Shown here one piece after another: positions 39,210 to 50,665 of a stretch of DNA of 64,000 nucleotides (its first letter is position 1; every line of letters begins with the position of its first letter). This DNA comes from Panicum virgatum (Eukaryota; Streptophyta; Magnoliopsida; Poales; Poaceae): NCBI RefSeq assembly GCF_016808335.1, contig NC_053138.1:14687900-14751899 (forward strand), in the 5' to 3' direction. Position numbers and translations under genes: made by a program. The notes below the pieces were generated by a model. It had not been told where the DNA came from, did no database searches, and worked only from the letters and a program-made list of their open reading frames with translations.

Positions 39210-40187
39210 AGGTAGGATGAAAGCTCAAGTTTTGCTCTTTTGAGTATATTTTGTGGCTCACAGATGTTTGTCTAGGTTCTCTTGAGCACAAGATTTAAAT
39301 CGAAACCCTTGAATCAAGTCCCTCTTGATAGTACGGCATCTCTATACTCAAATTTCAAATATAAAATCTAATATCATGAATACACTTAAACACCGCCTTT
39401 TCATTTTCTTTTTGGGGGGCCATACGTCATCACTTGATTCACCTATACATATTCATCACCTGCACACATGCTCAATTACAAAATTAAATATACATGTGTT
39501 TTGTCATTATTCACCAAAACCCACTTAGGGGCCTAGATCACTTTCAATCTCCCCCTTTTTGGTGATTGATGACAACCCACATGTAGCTCATTTGATTAAC
39601 TTGAAACAATAAACATCTACCATATAAGAGCTCCCCCTTAATGTATGCCATCAACTTTGAATTTCAATTTTGACTTGACATTTCAACAATTGGCATATAT
39701 CAAGAGAACCACAAAAACTCTTATATTTTTAACAGTGGGGTGAACAGGTGCGTACAAAAACATGAGTGATGCATATGACATGTTATCCACTCAATAAAAA
39801 GTGTGTCTGCCAGCGAGACCCGGAGACTCCGGGTAGGAGCCCGGAGACTCCGGTTAGGGAATCCGGAGAATCCGGCCTGTAGCCCGGAGTATCCGGCCCT
39901 TCTGAACCAGAACACAAAAAAACAGTCACCAAGTCAGAGAAAGAATTCTCACAATAGCACAAATTCCTTAGAACAGAGACAAATACGATAGCTAAGCATA
40001 AAGTAGCACACATTACAAATGTTCTCACACCAAATAGTCCTTACAAAGATCAAAGGAGTTCGAAACGAAATGGAAACATAAGTTTGATACAAGTCGATAC
40101 ATGTCCAAATGAGTACATAAATGACACCTTCACTCCCCCTTTGTCATCAAGTGCCAAAAAGGGAATGAAAAGGAGCATGAAGTCCAT

Positions 40188-41903
40188 CTACTCATCATCT
40201 TCCTCTTGGGTGACGTCCTCGGAGGTGTCCTCATCTTCAGCTGAGTCGGGGTGCTCGCGGTAGTCGAGAGGCGCGTCTTCCTCGGTCTCCTCTTCCTCAT
40301 CAAAGATCTCTTGGACACTTGGAGGAGCACGGCGAGAGGAAGTAGAAGCACGGCGACGAGGAGAACGGGCTTGGCGACGAGCACGAGGAAGTGGAGCATG
40401 AGCAGCAGCAGCAGCCTCATCGGCGGCATCCCACTCAGCAAATGGATCATCGAAGGCCGAGAGCTCGCGGTGCGAATCCAAAGGAAGCCCCATGTGACCC
40501 CGAATCTCATTGATCGACCTTGCGTTCTCATGAACATCTTGTGCAATGTTCCTGCACATCCCAAATAAGCTGCGGAGGGCCCTCTTCACAAACGAGTCAT
40601 GATGACGGTGACGGGACGATGAAGAGGCACCCAAGGAGGTTGGAACAGGATCAAATCTTGGGTTTCTTGTTGCACCGACATGAGATGGAGGAAGAGGTGG
40701 CGCATCACCAGAGCGGGCACGCAGGTGAAGAGGTTCATGCTTGATTGTCTTTGGAAATGTGACCTTTGTCACCCTCTTAATCATGTACATGATGTATGGT
40801 GCATCAGGAAGTGACTTCTTGGCCTCAATCATAGTCCTTCTTAGCTCATTCCAAATGAAGTCCATGATGCAAAAAGGTTTTTCACTGGGCAAAGCACGGG
40901 CTAGAAGGTTTACTGCATAGTATCTAAGTACAATGGAATCACCATCCTTTGCATCAATGGTGGCTCTAAAGAATTGATTCATTGCATAGTATACCGGTAG
41001 GAGATAGTTTGCCTTTCCTTCCTGAGCGCAAATAGGATTGAAGAACAAGGTAGGTACTTGATATGGCTTGAGTTGTTCTTCAACATGAATGGGATCTGTT
41101 TTCTCATCCTCAGTGCCAAGTCCAAGTATCCTAGAGAAGATCATGTAATCTACTCCGTATTTGACTCCCTCGGTGGTCCAATAGAAAGCAATCTCCCTTT
41201 CATCATAGTACAAGGAAGAGTGAAATTGACGTAGGATCTCCGCATTCCAATCATAGCGAAAGCCCATGATATCATAAAGACCCATCTCCTTGCACTTATC
41301 CATAGCCTCATTAAAGAATGGATCCTTCATATCTTCATAATATTTCCAATCCACGTACTTGCACGGGACAATGGGAGCATGAGACTTGCGCATCACCACT
41401 GAGGAATAGAAGTCTTCATGGAGTTTACACCAAAAACGCTTCTCAAGACCTTCACTCTTGTCATATTTGTAGACTTTCTCCTTGCGTGCCTCCCTAAGTG
41501 CCACATCTTACTTGTAGTAATTTCTTTCCATCTCAACCGTAAAGCCAGGAACAATTCCAGGTCGATGAAGCCTTGGAATGCTTGGATAGTTGCGCTGCTC
41601 AGAAGAGTATTCAACTTGCAAACGAGGAGGGGTTCGAGGACAAATGTCATGAGCAATACCCTTGCTTGTTGGAGTCGGACGGGATGGAGGAGCCGCGGGT
41701 CGGCTTTGCATAATGTAAGGAGCTTTCCTTGGCTCCTTTCTTGAACTACTGCCTGCGGGTTCCTTACCCGCGCGATGTCGTGGACGCAGCTCCCTTGTAG
41801 GGTTTGGAGGGGGATCCTCCCTTTGAGCGCGAGGATCATGATGCCGCCTTTGCCTTCTTTGTTCCGCATCATCCAAAGACTCACCAGCACGTGGCCTCAC
41901 CAT
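40188..41903 (-). pseudogene. Extra ORF of SIRE-like element in env position
   Basis: Two same-frame minus-strand ORFs (41,903-41,508 and 41,504-40,188) are separated by a single TAA at 41,508-41,510. The first is an Arg/Pro-rich leader (MVRPRAGES...). The second carries a folded-looking domain similar to the 'putative plant transposon protein' domain of grass retroelement extra ORFs (segments such as KFWCKLHEDFYSS-like and DEREIAFYWTTEGVKYGVDY), then a low-complexity C-terminus with acidic EEETEEDAPLD repeats. It has no obvious signal peptide or membrane helix, so an envelope function is not supported. It lies between pol and the 3' LTR. The stop codon may be an inactivating mutation or a real boundary; I annotate it as broken. 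Confidence 0.6.
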
Positions 41904-42779
41904 GCCTAAAGAATAGATAAGTAAGATCAAGACCAAGCTGGATAGGATTGGGGGGAAGAAAATGTGCCTGTGGTGATCCAGTCCGGAGACTCCGGGTATA
42001 TCCCCGGAAACTCCGGCCCAGAGGGTCCGGAGTATCCGGACTCGAGCACCCGAAACCTTAGGTTATAAAAATCTAAGGATTTTGCCATGGGATTTGCGTG
42101 AAACTTAAGCCAAAGATTCCTACACATGCTAGGAAGAGATGCCCTAAAGATCTTTCAAAGAAACCTACGACATTAGGAGATCGGGCGATCCGAAGTTCAA
42201 AATACCTTTGAGACCGTTGAGAGCGCGGGAACTTCAAATCCAAAGCCTCCCCGGAGTTTCCGGAGGGGAGGAGAGCCTTCCTTCAAATATTGACGAACTT
42301 GGGATGGTAGGAAGGGTGGAATCGCCCCTAGGGCGAGAGAGGGGGAGAGGAGAAAGGAGAGGGCAGCGGCGGTAGTGAAAAAGACCTGAAGAACGGTTTA
42401 CCCCCGACCCCAGCTGTATATATAGGAAAATTTAATTATCCGGAGTATCCGGCCTCTGGACCGGAGAATCCGGACCGTCCGGAGACTCTGGGTCTCAGGC
42501 CGGAGACTCCGGCTCCCCCTCAAACTAAGCAGAAAATGGCTCAAAAGAACTTGATCTAGATGGATTTGGTATAGATAGATTTTGAAGATCTAAAGGTGTG
42601 AGACAAATTACTCGACTCAAGATCAGCCAACAATCAATCAAGGAGAACAATGATCTCAAGTGAGTAAAGTGAAGAACCAAACTTTTCATAAAACAAAAGT
42701 CACACATTTTTGAAAGTTTTCAAGATCTTTTCATTTTGAGAACCACTTAATCTATGATCACTCAAGTGTATGCAGTAAT

Positions 42780-43264
42780 TCAAGCTAGGTTACGAGAATC
42801 CAAGATGTTTAGTTCACTTCTCAAAGCACAAAACCTTGACTCATCTAGAGACTTAGTAAAGATATCGGCAAGTTGCCCGTCGGTGCTTACATGTTGTAAA
42901 GCAATATCTCCCTTAGCCTCATGATCCCTTAAGAAGTGATTACGAATATCTATGTGCTTTGTTCGGCAGTGTTGTACCAGGTTGTTTGCTAACTTGATTG
43001 CACTCTCATTGTCACAAAATAGAGGAATTGCAACAAAATGACAACCAAAGTCACTCAATGTTTGTCTCATCCACAAGAGTTGTGCACAACACGCACCGGC
43101 GGCGACATACTCGGCCTCCGCCGTGGACAAGGCAACCAAATTTTGCTTCTTAGAGCTCCAAGATACTAAGGACCGGCCAAGGAATTGACAAGTCTCCGTA
43201 GTGTTCTTTTGATCCACTTTGCAACCGGCATAATCCGAATCGGAATAGCCAAGTAAGTCGAAAG
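42780..43264 (-). pseudogene. RNase H end of the SIRE-like pol, detached by insertion
   Basis: The minus-strand frame contains Copia RNase H motifs: STAEAEYVAAGACCAQLLW, CDNESAIKLANN, KHIDIRNHFLRD and the terminal LADIFTKSLDE, with a stop at 42,780. The frame is open upstream to the ATGAG target duplication at 43,265-43,269, where the 19.1-kb insertion begins; the preceding residues of pol are at 62,391 onward. No lesion other than the insertion is visible in this part. Confidence 0.92.
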
Positions 43265-43269
43265 ATGAG

Positions 43270-46200
43270 TGTGGCAGTACCGCCCTAATTAATCCGGCTC
43301 AAGTGCGCTAACCATCACCCTAAAGGTAATCCCGGCTAACACGCACTTCAAACGGAGTAATCCGGCAGTGCTGTCGGGTAAAGTCCCGATAAAACCACCT
43401 GAGCGTCGATCGAACTCAAAGCTTACATGCAACCCACACGAAGGTGAGTCCCGAGAGTACAACATTTCACAAATTCTTACATCACAGAGTCTTAACTTAA
43501 AATATTACAAACCGAGTTTGAAATCTTAAAAAGGTACTTGAGAATCAAATTGAAAATAGTTCAGAGTTCAACTGCAGCGGAAATAAAGCGAGTTCTAAAC
43601 GACGATACAAGATGTCATGATGAAGCCCGTACATGACATCACTTGGCATTGCCATCGTTAGCCGGTAGTCGTATCCCATTCCACCGACCAACCAGGGGGT
43701 AAAGGTACACGGCCAAGTCAAGCTAGCTACCTGATCTTCAAACGTATCACCTGAAAACAAAGTTGAGCCACAAGCAAGGCTGAGTATACTAATACTCAGC
43801 AAGGCTTACCCGACTAAGGGTATACTTAGCCCTTTACCTAGACATGCAAGGCTTTTGGCTGGACGGGTTTGTTTCGCCGAAAAGCAACTAAGAGTGAATC
43901 CTTAATTTCAAATTTTAGCTTCAATATTCTAGTTCAATTAACCATTCTAAGTGAGCATCTATCCAATAGCATACATGGTGGAAAACAATTATTTTTTTAT
44001 CATTCAACCATATTCATCATCCTCATTGTTCCATTTCTTACTCTATGTGGCAAAAGGGTTAAGCAGTCTCAATATCCGTGAGAGACGGACGATTCGAATC
44101 GAGTTTGTTAACCTGGCCAGGCAGACCTAAACACACGCATGGGAACAGAGTCACCCACGCAACAGTTCCCTTCAATTCCCGATTCACGGAACAGGCCCAC
44201 CGCCCTCAAGTACAGCAGCACGACGACTCTGTACTCGCCATTAGCTAGATGTGAACAAGTTCAAGACGGTGGGGAGTATGTTCCGGCCTCGGTTCAATCC
44301 AGTACTTAAGCTTACCGATTACCATATTCTCGGCATGTGGTTAGTACGTTCAAAAGCTTAACCACCACTACCACACACCGCGGCCTTATCCATTTTTCAC
44401 TAAACAGACGGGGTATCTCAAGTACCACAACCCCGCCCGTGAGCCTTATAGTTGCAGTATGTAGTAAACATCCAACTCCTATAATTCTCGCGAGTGACAG
44501 GAAATCACTCGACTTCTACCGAACCATTAGCCTAGCCAACTAGCGACCTAAACCAACTAGTGTTCAAGCATAGGTACCTAGGATCATGCAACTAAGGTTT
44601 CAATCAACTCCTGTAAACGTAAATGCACAAGTATATAGAAATATAAGCAGTTGCATAATTCTACAGTAGATAAGACATGCTCCGGGGCTTGCCTTGCTAA
44701 GCAAAGTTAGCCTTGGGCTCTTCCGAACTTTGGTTCGAGTCTTCGGCGGCTTCAGTTAGATTAGCTTGGGCTTCACTCTGCTCACTCTCGGACTCCGGCA
44801 CCAGCTCGTACGTACCGTCGGCGAGAGTAGTCGAATCTACACGAGATGCATATGCATGAGTTTACGTGATAATTCTCAATTCATGATTTAATTCACTATA
44901 AAGTTGTAAACCAACACAACTCCAGTTAAGTTGGAGATTATGTTCTCTTTATTGGGCAATCGTTTATAGAGTACTATCTAACATGATTTTATTCAAAAAA
45001 AAAAAAAACTAGGAGTTTGTTGTCTTTCGTTTTCTTGACATGAAGAAATGGTATTTTTCTTAATTAACACTATACTAACCTGTAACGCCATAACTAGGGT
45101 TACATATACTTTCTGGTACTGAAATTTTTATGCAAGGTACAAATCTGAGTAACATGCCTACTGTGAAATTTTTAGCTAATTCCATTGAGCATATTAATTA
45201 TTAAAAAGACATTAAACAGCTACTACTAGGAGCAAGATTCATTTATACAGAACAAACCACACAAGTAAAGATGCTATAATTTTTACTGAGGCTTCCTACT
45301 CTTACGTGGCGTCTACTGTTAATTTTTCAGATTTTATGGAGTAGTAAAAAGAGCATGAAAAATAGAGAAACATATAGCTGTATGGATCAAAACTAATTTC
45401 CATAGGCTGTCACACTAATTTATAGAGGCTCAAACTTTACCAGAAGGATTTAGTACTCTAATAGAAGCTCTAGTAAAAATATGAGATTTTTCTAATGAAG
45501 TAAACTAGGGTTTTTGATTTACAAAATTTATTCATGAATAAATCAAAAGGACTAGTTATACATTACTAAAAATTCCCAAAATTTTTATGTAGCATCTAGA
45601 AACTAAATTAAGGCTTATATAAAAATTTCAGCTCAGGAAAACTAAAATAGAACCCTGTGTATTTAATTCTATTTAACATAGGCATAAACCAAGATCTAAT
45701 GAAACATATATCTAGATTTGTCAAAATGTCATCAAATTTTTACAGTAAGCTACTCATCTAGGGTATAGTACACTGTCCAAAAACTAGCCTTAGTTCATGA
45801 CTACAACAGGAGATACATTTGTGTGCTATTTAATCTAATCTTTATCCTAGATTAAAATAGAAGCATAATATGAACATGTGACTGTCACAAAAGTTGTAGG
45901 TTTTGATCTAAGGATTCCAAAACATTTTAGTTTGCATTTTTCTGATTTTTCTACGATTTTATATGGAATTTACAAGTTTGCTGTTTTTTAAAAACAAAAG
46001 AAAAAGGAAACGAACTCTTGCATTTAGGCCCCTGGAAGTTTGTTTCTTCTCACTAGAGGTCCCTGGCGGAGGGAACAGAACAGGGGAGGGTCGGGCGGCC
46101 GTTTTCCGGCGAGGTTCGGCCCCGGCGGCGAGGGGAAAGTTGGGGAGGAGCTAGAGGAGACCGAGCTCTACCCGTTTGTGGGCTCAAACGAGGTTGGGGA

Positions 46201-47600
46201 TGGCCGGAGGGGTGCTCCCCGCGGGAGCAGTGGGCGGCGGCGACGGCAGGCCGCGGCGGCGGCGCTCCGGCGAGGGGAAACGGCAGTGGGGTGGTCTGGG
46301 AGCTTCACCAAGCCATGGAGAAGCTAGCTAGGGGGCTTGCTCGGGTGGAGGAGGGCCCGGAAGGGAGAGCTCCGCGGTGGAGCTTGGGCGGCGGCCATGG
46401 GGTGCCGCAGCGGCAGTGGTCTGGTGGCTCTGGGCGGTGGCCAGCAGTTCGGGGAGCACCGGTGGAGGCCAAGGAAGCTAAGTACGGGGTCGTTTGGGCG
46501 CGAGGAAGGGTGGAGGAGGGGGCTCCGCGTTGCTAAGGGGAGAGGCGACGGCAATGGTGGGCACCGGCGACAGCGTGCGCGTTCCGGCTTCTGGGCGCGC
46601 GAGCAGGGGCTTGCCTCGGCTTTTAGGGGCGAGCATGGTGAAGGAGGAGGGGACGGGCGCGGCAGGGAGCTCGGGCAGCTCGGGCAGCGCGGGCAGCGGC
46701 CGCGACGCTTGGCCGGACGCGGCTGTCGCCGAGCGTGGCGTGCGCGGTGCAGCGGGAAGTCCGCGAGGGCGGCGTGCGCGCTCGAGTGGGGGTGATGGCG
46801 CGGCGCAGCGTGCCCAGTGCTCGAGTGGGGGGGATGGAGCTCAGCAGGGCAGCAGCAGCGCGGCAGCGGAGCAGCAGCGGCGGGCGGCAGCACAGCTGCC
46901 CTGCTCTGCTCTCGAGTGCCCGGAGTGAAAGAGGAGAGAGAGGGAGAGAGAAGAGAGAGAAGTAAGAGAGTTGACTTTAAATTCTCACAAAATTTTCAAT
47001 TGAAACACTAAAAACTTTGAATACGAAAGTTGTTCAAAATGTCGAAATATACAACTTTTGTTTCAGGCATTTTCCCATTTGAGATTTTGTTTGAAAGTTA
47101 CAAATTCAAATTGAAATGCAAAAGAAATTACCCTATACACATTGTTTTTCGAATTTTTCTTCCAAATTTTGTGTGCTAACTTGAAAAACTTTGAACATAA
47201 AGGTTGTTTGTCATATAAAACTTTACATCTTTGGTTTTAGGCAAAAGTTTATTTAAGCAACGGTTTGAAAATTATTTTTAAAGCATGTTGATAAAGATTT
47301 GAATTATTTCATCATTTCATGTGACCACTTTAAAATTTGAATTTGATTTTTCTTGCAAAAATTTTAAACATCACCTAGGGTGTATATCATTGCATTCTAT
47401 TTGTCATTTCATGGTGAGGGTGAAAAATACATGAGCACTCTATTCTACACATATCTTGCACCCATACACCTAGATACCCATACATACACATGCATTTGTA
47501 AACATACCAGAAATGCATTATTTAATTTAATCTTGACGATTATGCATGATGTTATGTTTAGTATTTTATGTTTAGTGTTTTAAACACCCGGAGGGTTACA
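43270..47600 (-). repeat. LTR 1 (3' LTR) of the tandem element
   Basis: Minus-strand ends TGTAACCCTCC...ACTGCCACA. Differs from LTR 3 by only about four substitutions and one homopolymer length by eye. Contains a GC-rich block (about 46,060-46,925) and a GA-rich stretch (about 46,930-46,965) inside otherwise AT-rich sequence. Confidence 0.95.
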
Positions 47601-47613
47601 GCCTACCCCCCTT
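47601..47613 (-). other. Polypurine tract, internal copy 1
   Basis: Minus-strand AAGGGGGGTAGGC immediately before the LTR terminus TGTAACCC. Next to it a hairpin GAATCTCG-TCC-CGAGATTC (47,619-47,637 on +) codes, on the minus strand, the NLGTRFF tail found at the end of pol in Tekay/Del elements. Confidence 0.75.
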
Positions 47614-48634
47614 AAAAAGAATCTCGTCCCGAGATTCGGGTGAGTAAAATTAGAGGGGAACGTGCATGTGCCTTGGAGTGAGATTGGGGAAACACAAAAA
47701 ATTTTGGTTTAGGTAACTTCCAGTGTCACACGTGGCTTCGTCTTCGGTATGGTGACTCATGTGGATCTTATATGTACATAATTGAATAGTTGCACTGGCA
47801 CATGCGTAGCATGGAAAACAACAAGATCAACTCTACTACTACTTGAGGCATTTTTAACCCGAGATCTTATTATGTGGCATAAGCAAGGTTTTCTCAAGAC
47901 ATTCTTGCTCAAAGTTGCTTTTATTTTAATGGAGTTGATATTTATTTTGAGAAAAAATAATGTATTATGGAAATGCCAACATGCCAGGAGATCGATGATA
48001 CAATGCATGGATGCGATGACCGATGCATTTATGAAATTATGCACATGGCGTGTTGCATTGGTTATGATGTGCCGGTCATGATGCATGACTGATGGTGCAC
48101 GTGTTGGAATGCATGTTAGCAACCGTGGGAGTCATGCAGGTGCTCCTTATTATTTTTATTTTGACCCGAATTAGAACCCAAGTCAACCCATTATGCAGGT
48201 TGCGAAAAATAGTATGTCGCGGAGTTGCTATCGCGGACTATGATACCAGCGCGCACCTAGTGACACAAGCGTATGGCTGTAGCGCATACGAGGCCCTAGG
48301 TTCCGTCGCGGCACCATATGTCAGTGACAAACACCACGACAAGATGAAAATATAGCAACCCAATAATGTGCATGGCCAGGAAGGAAAATAGAGCCAGGTG
48401 ATAATCAGAAGTCCTTCCGAGATGCATATGATGTTAATGGAGACAGAGCCCCAAAAATGCAGGTGATTTGGCAATGGCAATGCCACAACCATGCATGTAA
48501 TGATCCTTCATGATATTCTCGTATTTGTATGCACCATTTTTAGTTTTTAGCAGACTTATATGAGCAAGAAGAGCAACTGAGATTTCCTGTAACTCATCCG
48601 AGGGAGGCACCTTTACTCATCTTCGAAATACTAA

Positions 48635-49438
48635 CTAAGGAGCTAGGTGGGTTGGATAGGAGAACGTACCCTTCCTTTCTGGTGTACCTTCAGGAAGATC
48701 GGCAAGTGTGGTGACTTTGACCCTTCGTTGCAGAATAGTCCGTCTCACGTTCTTATTCTTGTTGCTCTGTATAGAATCTTGACCCTGTTTTGGTCGTCTA
48801 GGCTGGGAGCAGTCTCGAGCAAAGTGGTTAGGATTCCCACAATTGAAGCAACATTTCATCTTTCTTGAACCACCAGGCGGTTTGTTAACTAAGGATGTAC
48901 TGGCAGGCACACCTACTGAACCTTTCTTGGGCGTAGTGCACCTGGCAAGGTCCATCGTTTCCCGGACAGGCGAGCGAGTTCTTGCTCTTAGGACGGTGTT
49001 GGTGTTAATAGTGTTGCTAGTCCACCGTCTACCACGTGGAATGAATTTTGTGCATGTAATTTCCCATCCAGCCAAGTCTATGTCACTTGGGCCATGCTTG
49101 AGAGTCCGACACGTTAGTTGGTGATCCTTAAGCTTCATCGGAAGTCGTGATGGTGGCATTAGAGAGTCGGAGACAACATCCTTTGTCTCCGTTATCTCCT
49201 CATTGAGCTCTCGATAGCCTACAACCTGAGGTTGGTGGACATTGTGCTCCTCCGGTTGAAAGTGTTGTTGCAGCAGGAATTGACCAATCGCTACCTGTCC
49301 CTGGACAAGCTGTCGAAGCAGAACAGTCTGGACATCCATGAATTCAGCCAGGTTGCACGGTGGCAGTGGCGGTGTGGGCTGTTCACTACCACTAGCACTT
49401 CCTAAGCCTTCAGGGGTATCGTGTATCCCTGGATCCAT
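48635..49438 (-). CDS. Reduced gag with CCHC knuckle, copy 1
   Basis: A 267-codon ORF on the minus strand, the only plausible protein of the element. Seen: a Pro/Ser-rich start, a Gln-rich helix (about 40-60, QLVQGQVAIGQFLLQQ), then a linker, and a retroviral-type zinc knuckle C197-X2-C200-X4-H205-X4-C210, followed by a basic RNA-binding-like tail. The large central capsid domain (retrotrans_gag) of normal Gypsy gag is missing, so this looks like a deletion derivative keeping the N-terminus and the nucleocapsid. It is preserved without stops in both tandem copies. A role in RNA binding in trans with proteins of a full-length relative is inference. No protease or RT follows in any frame. Confidence 0.75.
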   Translation of the reverse strand: MDPGIHDTPEGLGSASGSEQPTPPLPPCNLAEFMDVQTVLLRQLVQGQVAIGQFLLQQHFQPEEHNVHQPQVVGYRELNEEITETKDVVSDSLMPPSRLPMKLKDHQLTCRTLKHGPSDIDLAGWEITCTKFIPRGRRWTSNTINTNTVLRARTRSPVRETMDLARCTTPKKGSVGVPASTSLVNKPPGGSRKMKCCFNCGNPNHFARDCSQPRRPKQGQDSIQSNKNKNVRRTILQRRVKVTTLADLPEGTPERKGTFSYPTHLAP

Positions 49439-50139
49439 CTGCCATGTGCAAATTTTTCCTTAGACGGGGTCGGTCATCTGAAGTAATGATATGGTGTGTG
49501 ATATGGGGAGATAGGTGAACAGATTATGAACAGTGCACTAAAGTAGCCATAACTCAAGGAGTTGATGTCCAAAATTTCTCAAATTTTAACAACAGGTAGT
49601 AGACAAGTTTTGGAGTAAATTTCTCCTCGTGCACTTCTGCATATAAGGTCCTTGATATATCTAATAAGTCGCATCTCTCTAGATACGGTAGAAAAGACAG
49701 ATTTCTAGATAGACCTCGATCGAGAGAAAAGAATCGTGCTGAGATGCAAACCTTAATATTCCCAACTAATCCACATCCATTTCTATTGGCTTTTTGTTTA
49801 TGATCAGGATGCATGCAGGTCCTATTCGTCCTCACAAGGAAAACAATTGCCAAATAGCTTTGGACTTACAGGGTTAGCACCGGTGGCATGGCACAATTTT
49901 ACGTCTCTCCCTATATATATATTTCTAGCCGAGTTCTAACCGTTCTTAACTTACGTAATCGTGGTTAGTGTACCTGCAGAAAATTGATAGATATATATTC
50001 ATTGAACCTTTCATGCCAGCACACATGAAAGCGTCCCCATACATTACCGCTCACTATAGAAGCGGCATCCATGCGTCCAACACTGCATGGACAGCGCTCA
50101 TACGCTACTGAGGTGACGTATTCACGTTTTCTTTTACCC

Positions 50140-50383
50140 CCAATATAATCGACCGATGGTCGGTATATTGGCAGCAGCTCAAGTAGGCCACTGCTTGAGC
50201 GCAGCGTTCGATTCGCATCACCGACGGGAAGGTCAAACTCTCTCAGTTGACTGAGTATACTTTACTCCCAATATAGCCAACTAATAGTTGGTATATTGGC
50301 AGCACCTCAAGTAAGCCACTGCTTGAGGGCAGCGTTCGGCTCGCATCACCGACGGGAAGGTCAAACTCCCTCAGCTGACTGAG
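50140..50383 (-). ncRNA. Tandem stem-loop units in leader, copy 1
   Basis: Two ~116-bp units (50,140-50,255 and 50,268-50,383; period 128). Each contains a long hairpin with outer stem CCAATATA / TATATTGG, a second hairpin CTCAAG...CTTGAG, and a third CTCAG...CTGAG. In the long hairpin the inner stem is CGACC/GGTCG in unit 1 and CAACT/AGTTG in unit 2, with two base pairs changed on both sides. The units lie between PBS and gag, where packaging and dimerisation signals of retroelements reside. That they act as such is inference. Confidence 0.6.
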
Positions 50384-50651
50384 GATCCTTACCGTCTTAC
50401 CTAAGCGTAGGTGCGTCATTACATAATGTAAATACTGAATTTAAAGTACAGAAAGAAATGTGCTGGAAGTCAGTCATAAATAAACCATAAGTTAGATAGC
50501 CACCTATAACTCCCATAATTTTTCCCTAGGGCTTTACGTACTATACACGATCCTTAGCGAAACAACGTATTTTCCAAATGCGATTGTGTGGCTAAGTTTT
50601 AAGGAAAAACTTTTGAAATCTTGTCGTACTCTCGGGTGTGCGCTTTGTTCG

Positions 50652-50663
50652 GCTCTGATACCA
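50652..50663 (-). other. Primer-binding site (initiator Met tRNA), copy 1
   Basis: Minus-strand TGGTATCAGAGC two bases from the LTR 2 terminus (50,666), the standard initiator-methionine tRNA PBS of plant LTR elements. Confidence 0.9.
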
Positions 50664-50665
50664 GC

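Larger units (their letters stand above)
38223..39546 (-). repeat. 3' LTR of the SIRE-like element
   Basis: 1,324 bp with inverted ends TGAAAG...CTTTCA. The minus-strand start at 39,546 follows a polypurine tract. It contains minus-strand TATAAATA at 39,038-39,045 and two clusters of CCGGA-type palindromes (38,310-38,370 and 39,084-39,209). Confidence 0.8.

Noticed and set aside
40188..41903. True envelope gene
   Set aside because: No signal peptide, membrane helix or fusion-type features seen; only its position resembles env.
46324..46893. 189-codon Pro/Arg-rich minus ORF repeated in all three LTRs
   Set aside because: Low-complexity product of a GC-rich LTR block; presence in three near-identical LTRs is duplication, not conservation.
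47757..48122. 121-codon minus ORF downstream of the reduced gag
   Set aside because: No resemblance to protease, RT or any known domain; repeated only because the unit is duplicated.
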